DNA from: Bartonella vinsonii subsp. vinsonii
GTDB lineage: Bacteria; Pseudomonadota; Alphaproteobacteria; Rhizobiales; Rhizobiaceae
Reading direction: 5' to 3'
Assembly: GCF_902825235.1 (NCBI RefSeq)
Contig: NZ_CADEAJ010000006.1
Coordinates: forward strand, 1-64,000
DNA length: 64,000 nucleotides
A program made the position numbers and the translations under genes. This document shows positions 21,797 through 30,617 of this stretch, in pieces (position 1 is the first letter of the stretch; every line of letters starts with the position of its first letter). The notes beneath the pieces were generated by a model. It saw only the letters and a list, made by a program, of their open reading frames with translations. It was not told where the DNA came from and searched no databases.

Positions 21797-23586
21797 CTAT
21801 GATGCCATAGCTTCGTGCAAGGGAATTACATTGTAATCATCTTCTTTTATCGGTGATTGATTGAATGGTGAACTACCAGTTTGTAAGAATTGATAAAAGC
21901 GGACACCTTTATCGATCAATTCTTGAAAGCTTCCTTTTTCAATTAAGTGACCATGTTCTAGAAACAGCACAACATCAGCATTGCGGATTGTTGAAAGGCG
22001 ATGTGCTATAATAAAAGTGGTGCGGTTATGACTTATGCAATCAAGAGCATCTTTTACGTGCGCTTCTGTTTCAACATCAAGAGCGCTTGTTGCTTCGTCT
22101 AAAATAAGAATGGGTGCATTTTTTAAAACAGCACGCGCGATTGCTAATCGTTGCCTTTCGCCACCTGACAATTGGGTTCCTCGCTCACCAACCATTGTGT
22201 CGTAACGATCAGTTTTTTTCAGAATAAAATTATGGGCGGTAGCTGTTTTTGCTGCTTCATAGAGGTTCCTCATCTGTTGCGTTTGCTCTTCCTATTGAGA
22301 TATTGTTGTAAATACTGTGGTTGAAAAGGCTTGCGTCTTGAAACATTGTCGCTAAAGATTTGCGTAAGGATTCTCGATTAACAGAGCGTATATTTATTCT
22401 GTCGATAGAGATATGTCCAAATATTGGGTCATATACACGCTGCAACAAATTGATTAATGTTGTTTTTCCAGCACCTGTTGGTCCTATAATCGCAACAGTT
22501 TGTCCTGTTTTCACTTCAAATGAAATATCAAAGATGCCTTGAGAAGAATTTGGGAATTTATAGGTAACATGATGAAATTCTACTGCTCCCTTAACATTTT
22601 GGAGAGAAGGGAGATTTTCAGGTTTGTTAATATGAAAGGTTGAGTTTTCCATTGCAAAAAATTCTTGTAATTTTGCTTGTGAGGATACGGTTAAATTAAT
22701 AAAATTGCTCATTTGATCTAAACGGCTGATCATTAATTGTGCAAATCCGACAAAAGCAACAACTTCACCTACACGTAATTGACCTTTTGCTACAAAAAAA
22801 GCTCCAAGAAGAAGGACACAAACCATTGAAATAGTTGAGGTTATTCGGTTTAAGCCGCTGGCAAGAGCCCACCAATTGAAAACAGGGTTTTGTGCTTTAA
22901 GAAGATTGTTTGTATGTTGATGTAATATGGAAGTTTCTTCTTTTATTCGGTTATAACTTTATACAATGGAAACGTTGGAGATTGAATCGCTAATATGTTT
23001 AAAAACATTATGATAATAGCATTCTACAGCAGCTTGTCCGTCTTTTGTTTTACGCATGACTAAACGTGCAATCAATACATAGATGATGGCAAGTACAACC
23101 AAGACTATTGAAAGACGCCAATTCATGTTAAAGGCTGTAGGAATGAGAACGAGTAACGCAACAAGAGTTGAAAGATGTTGACGCATAAAATCAAGCCATA
23201 TGGTTGACATAGAATCTACAGCGCGCAAAAGTATATGAAGAGCATTAGATGTTCCACGCTGTTGATGCCAAATGAGGGGCATGGCGATGGTACGCTCAAA
23301 GGGATTCAGTTAAAACAGCTAAGCGGCGTCTCTGTGCTAAGCGATCAACACTGCGGGCAACAAGAATATAAGCAATAATATAAGAAATACCAAAGCTTAC
23401 CCAAATCGTAAGGATAGGGATAATAGCTAATTTTTCTGCGATGGAGTCAATGACGCGTCCGAATAAAATAGGTTCTGCAATGGTAATAATAGCCAATATA
23501 ACATTAGCAGTACAGATTAAAATAGATATCTTTTTTTCTTTGTTTAGATAGTTAAGAACACGAGCATATGTTTTGAATAAGGACAC
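21797..23586 (-). pseudogene. ndvA: Broken cyclic beta-glucan exporter (NdvA-type ABC transporter)
   Basis: Four reading pieces on the minus strand add up to one ABC exporter of about 596 codons: 23296-23586 (GTG start, first membrane helices), 22959-23282, 22257-22826 and 21797-22273. In relatives NdvA/ChvA moves cyclic beta-1,2-glucan to the periplasm. Three lesions split it: an extra base in the GGG at 23301-23303, an in-frame TAA (tta at 22959-22961) between SISNVSIV and SYNRI, and an extra base near 22264-22265 after ATDEE. Everything else is conserved, including Walker A GPTGAGKTT, signature LSGGERQRL and Walker [13 protein letters not shown], so the decay looks recent. Sequencing error is the alternative, but three lesions make it unlikely. 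Confidence 0.88.
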
Positions 23587-23790
23587 AGATAATTATCTCC
23601 ATTAGCTTGCAAGCGTAAAGGTTACGATTTGTAATCGTTACACTTTGAGCTCATAAAATTTGAACAGTAAGAAAATGCAATTTTGGATACTTATTGTAAT
23701 ATGGTGTGATAAAGCCCTCAGTAGATTTTTGTATTTATAAAGATAGGGTGCAAAATTGGTAAATAAAATTATATTAGCTAGGAAACTCTT

Positions 23791-24774
23791 ATGGCAGGCG
23801 TAGAAATAAAAAAGATTGAGTCAGATGAAAATGGTATGCGCTTAGATCGCTGGTTTAAAGTGCATTATGCAGGACTTGGATTTGGATATTTACAAAAATT
23901 GCTGCGTTCTGGTCAAATACGGGTTGATGGTAGGCGTGTTAAAGCTGATACGCGTCTTCTCATAGGGCAATCTGTTCGTGTGCCGCCTTTACCTGTTGAT
24001 GATAAGGAAAGTTTTCTTGTAACGGATAAGACACTTCGTGGACAGGATGATGGGACCGTTTTAAAAAAAATGTTGCTTTATGAAGATGCGAAAGTTTTTG
24101 TTTTTAACAAACCTGCGGGATTAGCTGTACAAGGAGGCTCTGGCTTGACGCGCCATGTGGATGCTATGCTTGAGGTATGGCGCAATAAAAAAGGGGAAAA
24201 ACCACGTTTGGTTCATCGTCTTGATCGTGAAACATCGGGTGTGCTTATTGTTGCGCGGTCAAGAGGGGCTGCACAGGCTTTAACGGCTGCTTTTAGAACG
24301 CGGGAAACGAAAAAGACTTATTGGGCATTGGTGCGGGGAGTCCCTAAAAAAAATCAGGACAAAATTTCAACATGGATGGTTAAGGAAACCACTGCGCAAG
24401 GTGAGAAAATGCGTGTTTGTGAACATGGGGAACCAGATTCTAGCCATGCGGTTTCTTACTATCGCGTTTTAGAGACAAGAGGGAGAACACTTTCATGGCT
24501 TGAAATGGAACCTTATACGGGTAGAACACATCAGCTACGTGTACATGCTGCTCATATAGATCATCCTATCATTGGAGATTCGAAATATTTTTTTTCTGAT
24601 AGCAATTGGAAGTTACTGGGGGGAATGCAAAATCGTCTTCACCTTCACGCACGTCGTATTCGTATTCCTCATCCTGCGGGAGGGATATTGGATATTGTCG
24701 CGCCTTTACCACCTCATATGGTACAAAGTTTTAATCTTTTGGCTTTTAATGAGAATGATGGTGAGACAGAATAA
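23791..24774 (+). CDS. RluA-family rRNA pseudouridine synthase
   Basis: This 327-residue protein has an N-terminal S4 RNA-binding domain (residues 15-65, with LRSGQIRVDGRRVKADTRL) and a RluA catalytic domain with HRLDRETSG; Asp145 is the catalytic residue. It converts uridine to pseudouridine in RNA; RluC or RluD (23S rRNA) are the closest roles by domain layout, but the site cannot be told from sequence. AGGAAAC precedes the ATG. In many Rhizobiales this gene sits near atp12; here an accessory segment lies between them. Confidence 0.92.
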   Translation: MAGVEIKKIESDENGMRLDRWFKVHYAGLGFGYLQKLLRSGQIRVDGRRVKADTRLLIGQSVRVPPLPVDDKESFLVTDKTLRGQDDGTVLKKMLLYEDAKVFVFNKPAGLAVQGGSGLTRHVDAMLEVWRNKKGEKPRLVHRLDRETSGVLIVARSRGAAQALTAAFRTRETKKTYWALVRGVPKKNQDKISTWMVKETTAQGEKMRVCEHGEPDSSHAVSYYRVLETRGRTLSWLEMEPYTGRTHQLRVHAAHIDHPIIGDSKYFFSDSNWKLLGGMQNRLHLHARRIRIPHPAGGILDIVAPLPPHMVQSFNLLAFNENDGETE

Positions 24775-25000
24775 GAGAAAAATTTTTACAGTTTGTTCTT
24801 TTTGTTTTGTGCAAATTTTGTATAAAGATTGAAGAGGATATAGCATATTTTATGAAAAGAGCTTTTGGTAAATTACTGTTATTTAGAACTTGTATTTTTA
24901 ATTATAAATTCCCGAATATCATTTACAAATCCTTTTTCACAGTTTCTTCATTCTATTATGTCGTAAAACATCGTTGTTTAGGGGATATAAACATATAATT

Positions 25001-25276
25001 TCATACATCAGGTGTGTTTTGTTGTTGGATATATTGACGAATAATATCAATTGGGGCGCTCCTACAGCTATTAGAAAAGTAGGATGGTGACCAAAGGTTA
25101 TTGCTCCATAACTTTTTTAGTGATAAGCGTTTTTTCTGCTTTAGCATTCTGCTAGAAACACCTTTTAAGCTGTTGACGAATGTAGATATTACAACTTTAG
25201 GTGAGTATTTAATTTGATTAATATAATGAGCTAACGGAAATAAAGGTTCCCTCAAAATAGGAAAACATAGTCTCAA
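25001..25276 (-). mobile_element. IS200/IS605-family transposase (TnpA) remnant
   Basis: The minus-strand frame encodes the C-terminal half of an IS200/IS605 Y1 transposase: FVNSLKGVSSRML, LWSPSYF and IIRQYIQQQNTP, whose Tyr matches the catalytic tyrosine. The N-terminal third is missing. In the place of the HUH metal motif the sequence reads HYI (in AHYINQIKY), so the second catalytic His is lost. The element is therefore inactive. It abuts the start of the BacA-like gene cluster. The rest of 24775-25445 has no recognisable gene. Confidence 0.8.
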
Positions 25277-25387
25277 TTTTTTATACTTTTTGTTAGGGCC
25301 GAATTATACTTTAAATTTGCATTCACATATATTGCTTAAAATACTCATTTGAAGTACTACTAGGAGTAGAAATTCGATTCATTATGC

Positions 25388-25417
25388 TTGATTCTATTCT
25401 ACATATTTCAGTAATCT
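25388..25417 (+). promoter_or_regulatory. Possible promoter of the BacA-like cluster
   Basis: TTGATT (25388-25393), an 18-base spacer and TAATCT (25412-25417) make a fair sigma70-like pair about 30 bases before the ATG of the first cluster gene. It was found by eye, and the AT-rich background raises the chance of a false match. Confidence 0.3.
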
Positions 25418-25445
25418 AGTCACATAATTGTAAAGAATAGAGATC

Positions 25446-26006
25446 ATGCAACCTGAAAATGGTACTTTTATCTGTACACTTGGCCCTGCGGATACTAACT
25501 GTGCAGCTGCGGCTCAATGGTGGTTTGACAATCATAATCAAAATCTCTCTTCCACTGATTCAAAATCGCGTATTATCTTATATGCAACTCTTGAAGAAGC
25601 CTTTAATGAACTTGCTCAGAAAAAAGATGATTATCTCCTGAGTTGTGCTGCTTACCCCGATTTACATACACTCATATTCACCCGTTTAGATGATCTGCAA
25701 TTATTTGATAGCTTTATCATGCCTACCCACCCTATGGTTTTAGCTAAACGCAATAACTCTGATGAAATTAAAACTGTAGCTACTCATTCTGCTCCGCAAT
25801 CTCTGGTAGCTCATCAATATGACAAAATATTTGCCAACAGCAATGCTGACGCAGCGGTTCTTTGTAAAGCTGAAAGAGCAGATGCTTGTATCACGACGTT
25901 GGTTGCTGCAAAGCGCTACGAGCTGAATATTGTCAAAAATTTTGGGCAAGTGCCAATGGCCTTCTTGCTCCATTCGCTAAAGTCAGCTCATCATGAAGCA
26001 ATCTGA
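25446..26006 (+). CDS. BacA-like prephenate decarboxylase family protein
   Basis: This 186-residue protein resembles Bacillus BacA, which decarboxylates prephenate without aromatising it, the first step of bacilysin/anticapsin synthesis. The matching parts are the N-terminal TLGPADTNCAAAAQWW (BacA has TLGPEGTSS at this place), the middle FIMPTHPMVLAKR, and the C-terminal stretch VATHSAPQSL to VKNFGQVPMAFLL, which lines up with BacA's VSHPSPINL to VKTFKSIPMSWSLF. The fold is that of the prephenate dehydratase periplasmic-binding-like domain, without an ACT domain. It overlaps the next gene by 14 bases. The substrate is inferred; the comparison with BacA was made from memory. Confidence 0.72.
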   Translation: MQPENGTFICTLGPADTNCAAAAQWWFDNHNQNLSSTDSKSRIILYATLEEAFNELAQKKDDYLLSCAAYPDLHTLIFTRLDDLQLFDSFIMPTHPMVLAKRNNSDEIKTVATHSAPQSLVAHQYDKIFANSNADAAVLCKAERADACITTLVAAKRYELNIVKNFGQVPMAFLLHSLKSAHHEAI

Positions 26007-27197
26007 AGCACTTCTTTCTATTGTTAACCTAGTTGACAAACTTCGTGTACGCCAAGAACGAGATGGTCGTATTAAAGAGCCAACTTTTGCAGATAGTGAT
26101 ATGATCAATGAATTGATCACTCTGTTGAACCATCATGCAGATATTATTGACGGATTATCTCCGGAGCTTTTAGCTACCACTTCTGATGATTTTAATCAGT
26201 GGATGCTCAGCGGTTTAAATACCCCCCAAAATTTGATAACACTTTGGCCGCATTCAAAGCGCCATTACCAGATTCCTCTTTATTTTTCTTAGCTCCAATG
26301 CGTGCTACTAATGGGCCTGATCCAGAAGGATTTCGGCTAGAACTAGTTACAGGCTACCGTCATGAAACACCCTATCTTGCAGACGCCTCAGAATATACAA
26401 ATAATTATGTATCACCGTTTCAATGTATAAAAATGGGAATAGCATCAAGGGGATTTTTAGAGGGAAATTGTCTTGTTCTATTTCCAGAATCTGTGGCTAC
26501 TGCTCAGAAAATTGATAAGCAAGCATTTGCTTTGTTTTTTTTCAGCAAATTCTTTGATATTTACAATGAGCAGACAATCGTGGAAGCTGAACGTTTGCTC
26601 GGTCGAGATAGTAAATTCTTATTCGGCCAATTGAGTAGTCGTAATTTATCTAAAGATGACGTTTATGATGTTCGTTGTTTGTGGGGCTATTATCATGACT
26701 ATGCACATCATACTGGACCGCGGCCATTAGATAAGAATCTGTATATAAAATTAAATTGGTTTGCAGGCCTTCTAGAAGAAACTAAAGTGGATTTAATTAC
26801 AGTGCGTATTATGCTACAAAATCATCCAAAGTTTTGGAAAGAAATATCTGAGTTTGTCCTATTAGAACGCATATTTCGTTATCCAAAAGGTTCTGATCAG
26901 TATATGACGTTTGATGCTGGTACAGGTATCTTACTTTTTGAAATATTGATGCGTAACAAAGCATTGATTGAAACGGGGCGAGGTTATCTTCAATTTGATT
27001 TGGAGCGTCTTAAGCAAGTAATATCATTGATAATCGTAGATATAGAAGCACTTGAAGCATTGGATGATGACGCTTATTTAGCAGGTGCTAAAGATTATAT
27101 CCAAAATAACCTTGGGAAACCGAAAACTCCAAAGTCACGATTTAATTTTTCAACATCATATTATGCGCGGCGAGTGATTGGAGGATTAAATCATTGA
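25993..27197 (+). pseudogene. DUF6421-like protein, split by a frameshift at a C6 tract
   Basis: The first part (25993-26292) begins MKQSEALLSIVNLVDKL and reads through LNTPQ; the second, in the -1 frame from about 26220 to 27197, continues PKFDNTLAAF. The join falls at ACCCCCCAAAA (26221-26231): one extra C would give a single 401-residue protein. The second part carries CLWGYYHDYAHHTGPRP and LNWFAGLLEETKVD, which I recall as the hallmark of DUF6421, a family of unknown function known mainly from actinomycetes. HDYAHH (H166, H170, H171 of the second frame) with the Glu pair 27 residues later could bind metal. The gene lies between the BacA-like gene and the exporter. A phase-variable gene, a recent pseudogene or a sequencing error would all look like this. 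Confidence 0.7.
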
Positions 27198-28126
27198 GTT
27201 TTTTAAAAGGACGGTTATTATTATTTACTTTTGCTATTCTAGCGTTGTTTTCCATAAGTTGGTTATTATCTAAGAATTTGGTTAGCAGTATACCGGTAAT
27301 GCATGCAGTTGGACTTAGGTTATGTGCTACTGCGGCGGCCTTATGGTTGATCGCAATATTTCGTGAGAAAACTGTTGTAAGATCATTACCATTGCTTGCC
27401 ATGATACCTTCTTTTTTAATTCTATCAGTGTTAGGATTTTCGCTGTATTTTGTATGCAGCTTCGGCGCTTTAAAGTCGCTCAAAGCCAGTGATTTAACTA
27501 TGGCGCTTGCTACTATTCTAGGTATTACCTATATATTGGGTGCGCTGACTAATGGACTTGAGTTCTCATGGCTGAAGTTTAGCGGTGTGATAATTGTTAG
27601 TGTAGCAGCTGTAGCCTTCAATATAAACAGTATAGAGGGTGGATATTATAACCTGATAGGGATAGGTCTTGCTTTAACAGCAGCACTTTCTTACTCTCTT
27701 TATGGCTTGTTGTCTAAACATTATCTTAAAAATTTACCTTTATTCACCGCACTGGCTTGGATTACTACAATTTCTGCAGCATCATTTATACCATTATTCA
27801 TTTTTGATTCTGCTCCACTCTTACATCTTAAGTTAGAAGACATATTTAAGATATTGATTTTAGGAGCTTTTTTATCGTCACCAGGCTACGTATTGTACCA
27901 AAAAGTTTTAGCCGAAGGAGGCGTATTATACGCCAATACTATCGGCGTCTTAGCTCCTTTTGCAGTCGTAGCATGTGAATGGATAATCGGCTCTAGCACT
28001 TCTTTAAGTGCTATCAAAATAATTGCTATGATTGTAGTTGTTATAGGGATGATACTTTTATTTATAGACGCATCAAAAGTATCTGGATGGCAACTGAAAC
28101 ACCGTTCCAAAAATTCTCAATTATAA
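27194..28126 (+). CDS. EamA/DMT-family membrane transporter
   Basis: This 310-residue protein has about ten hydrophobic helices in two related halves, typical of EamA (drug/metabolite) exporters; GLALTAALSYSLYGLLSKHYL marks the start of the second half. It starts at a TTG that overlaps the previous stop (TTGA) and is preceded by GGAGG at 8 bases, so it is translationally coupled. Position in the cluster suggests efflux of the cluster product, a role like BacE in the bacilysin operon, although BacE is an MFS protein. The substrate is unknown. Confidence 0.85.
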   Translation: MSFLKGRLLLFTFAILALFSISWLLSKNLVSSIPVMHAVGLRLCATAAALWLIAIFREKTVVRSLPLLAMIPSFLILSVLGFSLYFVCSFGALKSLKASDLTMALATILGITYILGALTNGLEFSWLKFSGVIIVSVAAVAFNINSIEGGYYNLIGIGLALTAALSYSLYGLLSKHYLKNLPLFTALAWITTISAASFIPLFIFDSAPLLHLKLEDIFKILILGAFLSSPGYVLYQKVLAEGGVLYANTIGVLAPFAVVACEWIIGSSTSLSAIKIIAMIVVVIGMILLFIDASKVSGWQLKHRSKNSQL

Positions 28127-28138
28127 GGAAAAAATAAA

Positions 28139-29404
28139 ATGAAAAAATTGGCGTTAGTTTGTCAACGCAATGCAAAACTACCTTTTATATTTGAAGCTGC
28201 GAAAGCAGCTAACATCGAATTAGTAATGATTTATGATATCGCTGAAACTGCGCCTATTCAGCTACCAGCGGCAGTAACTTCAACTTGGCAACTTCCTGTT
28301 TTTGATCATCCAGAGTTAGCTCTAGACGCTTTTGCAGCCGGAGTGAAAGAACGCAATATTGGTGGGGTTATGACCCTTTGCGAAGAAGCCATCATATGGA
28401 CAGCTTTAGCTGCAAAAAAAATCAATACTCCTAGTATTGAGCCAGAAGTAGCGGCATTAACCCGAAACAAATATCTCATGCGTCAAGCTTTTGCTAAAGC
28501 AGGGCTGAGAACACCAAGATTTTTTTATATAGATAATCCAGAAGATTTATCACAAGCCCATACTTTAGGCTGGCCGTTAGTCATTAAACCTGTTTCTGGA
28601 GCTGGTAGTATAGGTGTAATGTTAGCTAAAAATTCTGAAGAATTTCCTGATCTCATCAAAGCGGTATGGAATGTTCAGCATAAAGATATGGCACGTTTCA
28701 ACTATAAAAATAAATCTGTAGGTTTAGTCGTAGAACAGTATTTACCAGGAAAAGAGTTTGTTGTGGAATGCTTTGTCGATGCAGCAGGTGTGCACGTTTT
28801 GGCCGTTGGAGACAAGGGACAACCTGAAGGACCATGGTTCGAAGAAACAATTTATAGTCAACGCCGTGATATAGACGATCCTTTAATTATTGCTTTATGT
28901 GAGGCTGCATGCTCTGGGGTTAAAGCTCTTGGTATAAACATGGGAGCTGCCCATGTAGAGCTACGCTTAGATGCTAATAACTTACCTTATGTAATTGAGA
29001 TCGGCGCTCGTATAGGTGGCTCAGGTGTTTCCCATTTTATTGTGGAGCAAGGTACAGGAATTTCATTTGGAAAACTATGTATGAATGCTGCTTTAGCTGA
29101 ACAAAACTTAGACCTTCCCGATGTACTCCCAGCTGAAAAAGTGGCAGCAAATTACATTATTCCTCTTCGTGGTCATGGAAGGTTTTCTGGATTTTTAGGT
29201 TTAGATAAGGTTGTACAGCATCCACTAACTGCTAGAACTATCATTTTCTTTGAAACTGATCATATTTCACCACCTCCACCAGCATTTGGTGGATATCCTG
29301 GTTTTATTTTCTCTGTTCATGCCTCAAATGAAGAAGCTCGCGATTACCATAAATGGCTTGATGACACCTTAAGCATCATATGGAAAGGCCACGTTTATCA
29401 ATAG
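28139..29404 (+). CDS. ATP-grasp ligase, BacD-like
   Basis: This 421-residue ATP-grasp enzyme joins a carboxylate to an amine through an acyl phosphate. The N-terminal part (residues 1-110) is Rossmann-like. The ATP-grasp core shows K150 in VIKPVSGAGSIGV, VVEQYLPGKEFVVE (residues 197-210), and the metal-binding pair E274 (AHVELRL) and E287 with R291 (VIEIGARIGGSG). This layout fits BacD-type L-amino-acid ligases and related carboxylate-amine ligases. AAGGAAAA lies 8 bases before the ATG. With the BacA-like gene and an exporter upstream, a dipeptide product is plausible. PurK-like or carbamoyl-phosphate-like roles fit the context less well. Confidence 0.85.
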   Translation: MKKLALVCQRNAKLPFIFEAAKAANIELVMIYDIAETAPIQLPAAVTSTWQLPVFDHPELALDAFAAGVKERNIGGVMTLCEEAIIWTALAAKKINTPSIEPEVAALTRNKYLMRQAFAKAGLRTPRFFYIDNPEDLSQAHTLGWPLVIKPVSGAGSIGVMLAKNSEEFPDLIKAVWNVQHKDMARFNYKNKSVGLVVEQYLPGKEFVVECFVDAAGVHVLAVGDKGQPEGPWFEETIYSQRRDIDDPLIIALCEAACSGVKALGINMGAAHVELRLDANNLPYVIEIGARIGGSGVSHFIVEQGTGISFGKLCMNAALAEQNLDLPDVLPAEKVAANYIIPLRGHGRFSGFLGLDKVVQHPLTARTIIFFETDHISPPPPAFGGYPGFIFSVHASNEEARDYHKWLDDTLSIIWKGHVYQ

Positions 29405-29794
29405 CTCAATAGATATATTTCCTCTTGTCTTTAACTTGGGTATAAATCTCATCGATACAGACAGAGCTCCAATGCGGTTTTCTAAAATTTCGCAAACACT
29501 TTGGGCAGCAATGGTGGAATGGAAAATTTCTTCAAATTCAACACTTTCAGTTTTTAAATCAAGTCCAATATTTTAAAAAACATGCTAACAGTTGTTGTTA
29601 AATATAAAAACAAGGAATCACCATTATCTTGTTTGTGAAATAGACATGAAATATAGTCTTAAATCAGATTGATGCTGGTAAGATTTTTTCTTCTTTAGGG
29701 CGGGGAAGGAGATCAAATTAAACCTCATTGAAATACAGAGAATCTTGAAAAACAAGTCGTTTTTTTGAAAATATCAGAGGTAAACATTAATAAG
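29405..29794. other. Intergenic stretch after the cluster, with a possible decayed frame
   Basis: No intact gene is seen. On the minus strand a frame of about 58 codons stays open from 29572 into the end of the ligase gene (with STIAAQSVCEILENRIGAL) and has no start; it could be the end of a lost gene but I do not recognise it. The stretch marks the right edge of the accessory segment. Confidence 0.4.
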
Positions 29795-30577
29795 ATGCGT
29801 GAAATTTTGAATCATTTTGATAGGCCATTGAATGGAAATCACTCTGTTCAGAAGACTCAAAAACTTTCATGCTCGCCACTTTCCAAACGATTTTATAGAG
29901 AAGTGAAACCTTTGTGTAAAGAAGGAGGATTTTCTATATTATTGGATGGATGTCCACTGAAAACCCCAGCAAAACGCTTTTTTATCGTGCCAACAGAAGC
30001 TTTTGCTATGCTCGTGGCAGAGGAATTTGAGAGCCAAAAGCAAATTATTGATCCAGCAAAAATGCCGGTTACACGTCTTGTTAACACTGTTATTGATGGC
30101 ATAGCTGATGATATGCAGAGTGTTTTTGAAGATTTATTGCGTTTTGTTGCATGCGATATGATCTTTTATCGTGCACAAACACCAAAAGAATTGGTACAGC
30201 GACAATATGAACAGTGGGATCCTTTATTAGGTTGGGTAGAAGAAAAAATTGGTGCACGTTTTCATTTGACAGAAGGGCTTATACACGTTGAACAACCACG
30301 AGAAGCTATTCAAGCGGTAAGCAATTATTTACGTAAAGTTGAATCTCCTTATATGCTTGCTGCACTTCACGTCATGACAACTTTAACAGGATCAGCTCTT
30401 ATTGCTCTTGCTGTTTCTGCTAAGAGAATTAATGCGGATTATGCTTGGAATATTGCCCATTTAGATGAAGATTGGATAATGGAGCAATGGGGTAGGGATG
30501 AAGAAGCAATAGCGCGCCGTGCTTATAAGAAAATTGAATTTAATGCTGCTGCTACAATCATTACAACTTGTTTTTAA
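29795..30577 (+). CDS. ATP12-family F1-ATPase assembly chaperone
   Basis: This 260-residue protein (ATG at 29795; an in-frame TTG at 29765 would add ten residues) matches the ATP12 family: PLSKRFYREV near the N-terminus, LLDGCPLKTPAKR, then LAEEFESQ-like VAEEFESQKQIIDPAKMP and RLVNTVIDGI. In mitochondria Atp12 protects the F1 alpha subunit before assembly. Alphaproteobacterial members are presumed to act in the same way. It lies just right of the accessory segment and is convergent with the next gene. Confidence 0.9.
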   Translation: MREILNHFDRPLNGNHSVQKTQKLSCSPLSKRFYREVKPLCKEGGFSILLDGCPLKTPAKRFFIVPTEAFAMLVAEEFESQKQIIDPAKMPVTRLVNTVIDGIADDMQSVFEDLLRFVACDMIFYRAQTPKELVQRQYEQWDPLLGWVEEKIGARFHLTEGLIHVEQPREAIQAVSNYLRKVESPYMLAALHVMTTLTGSALIALAVSAKRINADYAWNIAHLDEDWIMEQWGRDEEAIARRAYKKIEFNAAATIITTCF

Positions 30578-30617
30578 AGTTAAATCCCCTTTTATTTTAT
30601 GTACATCTTTTTCTTCA

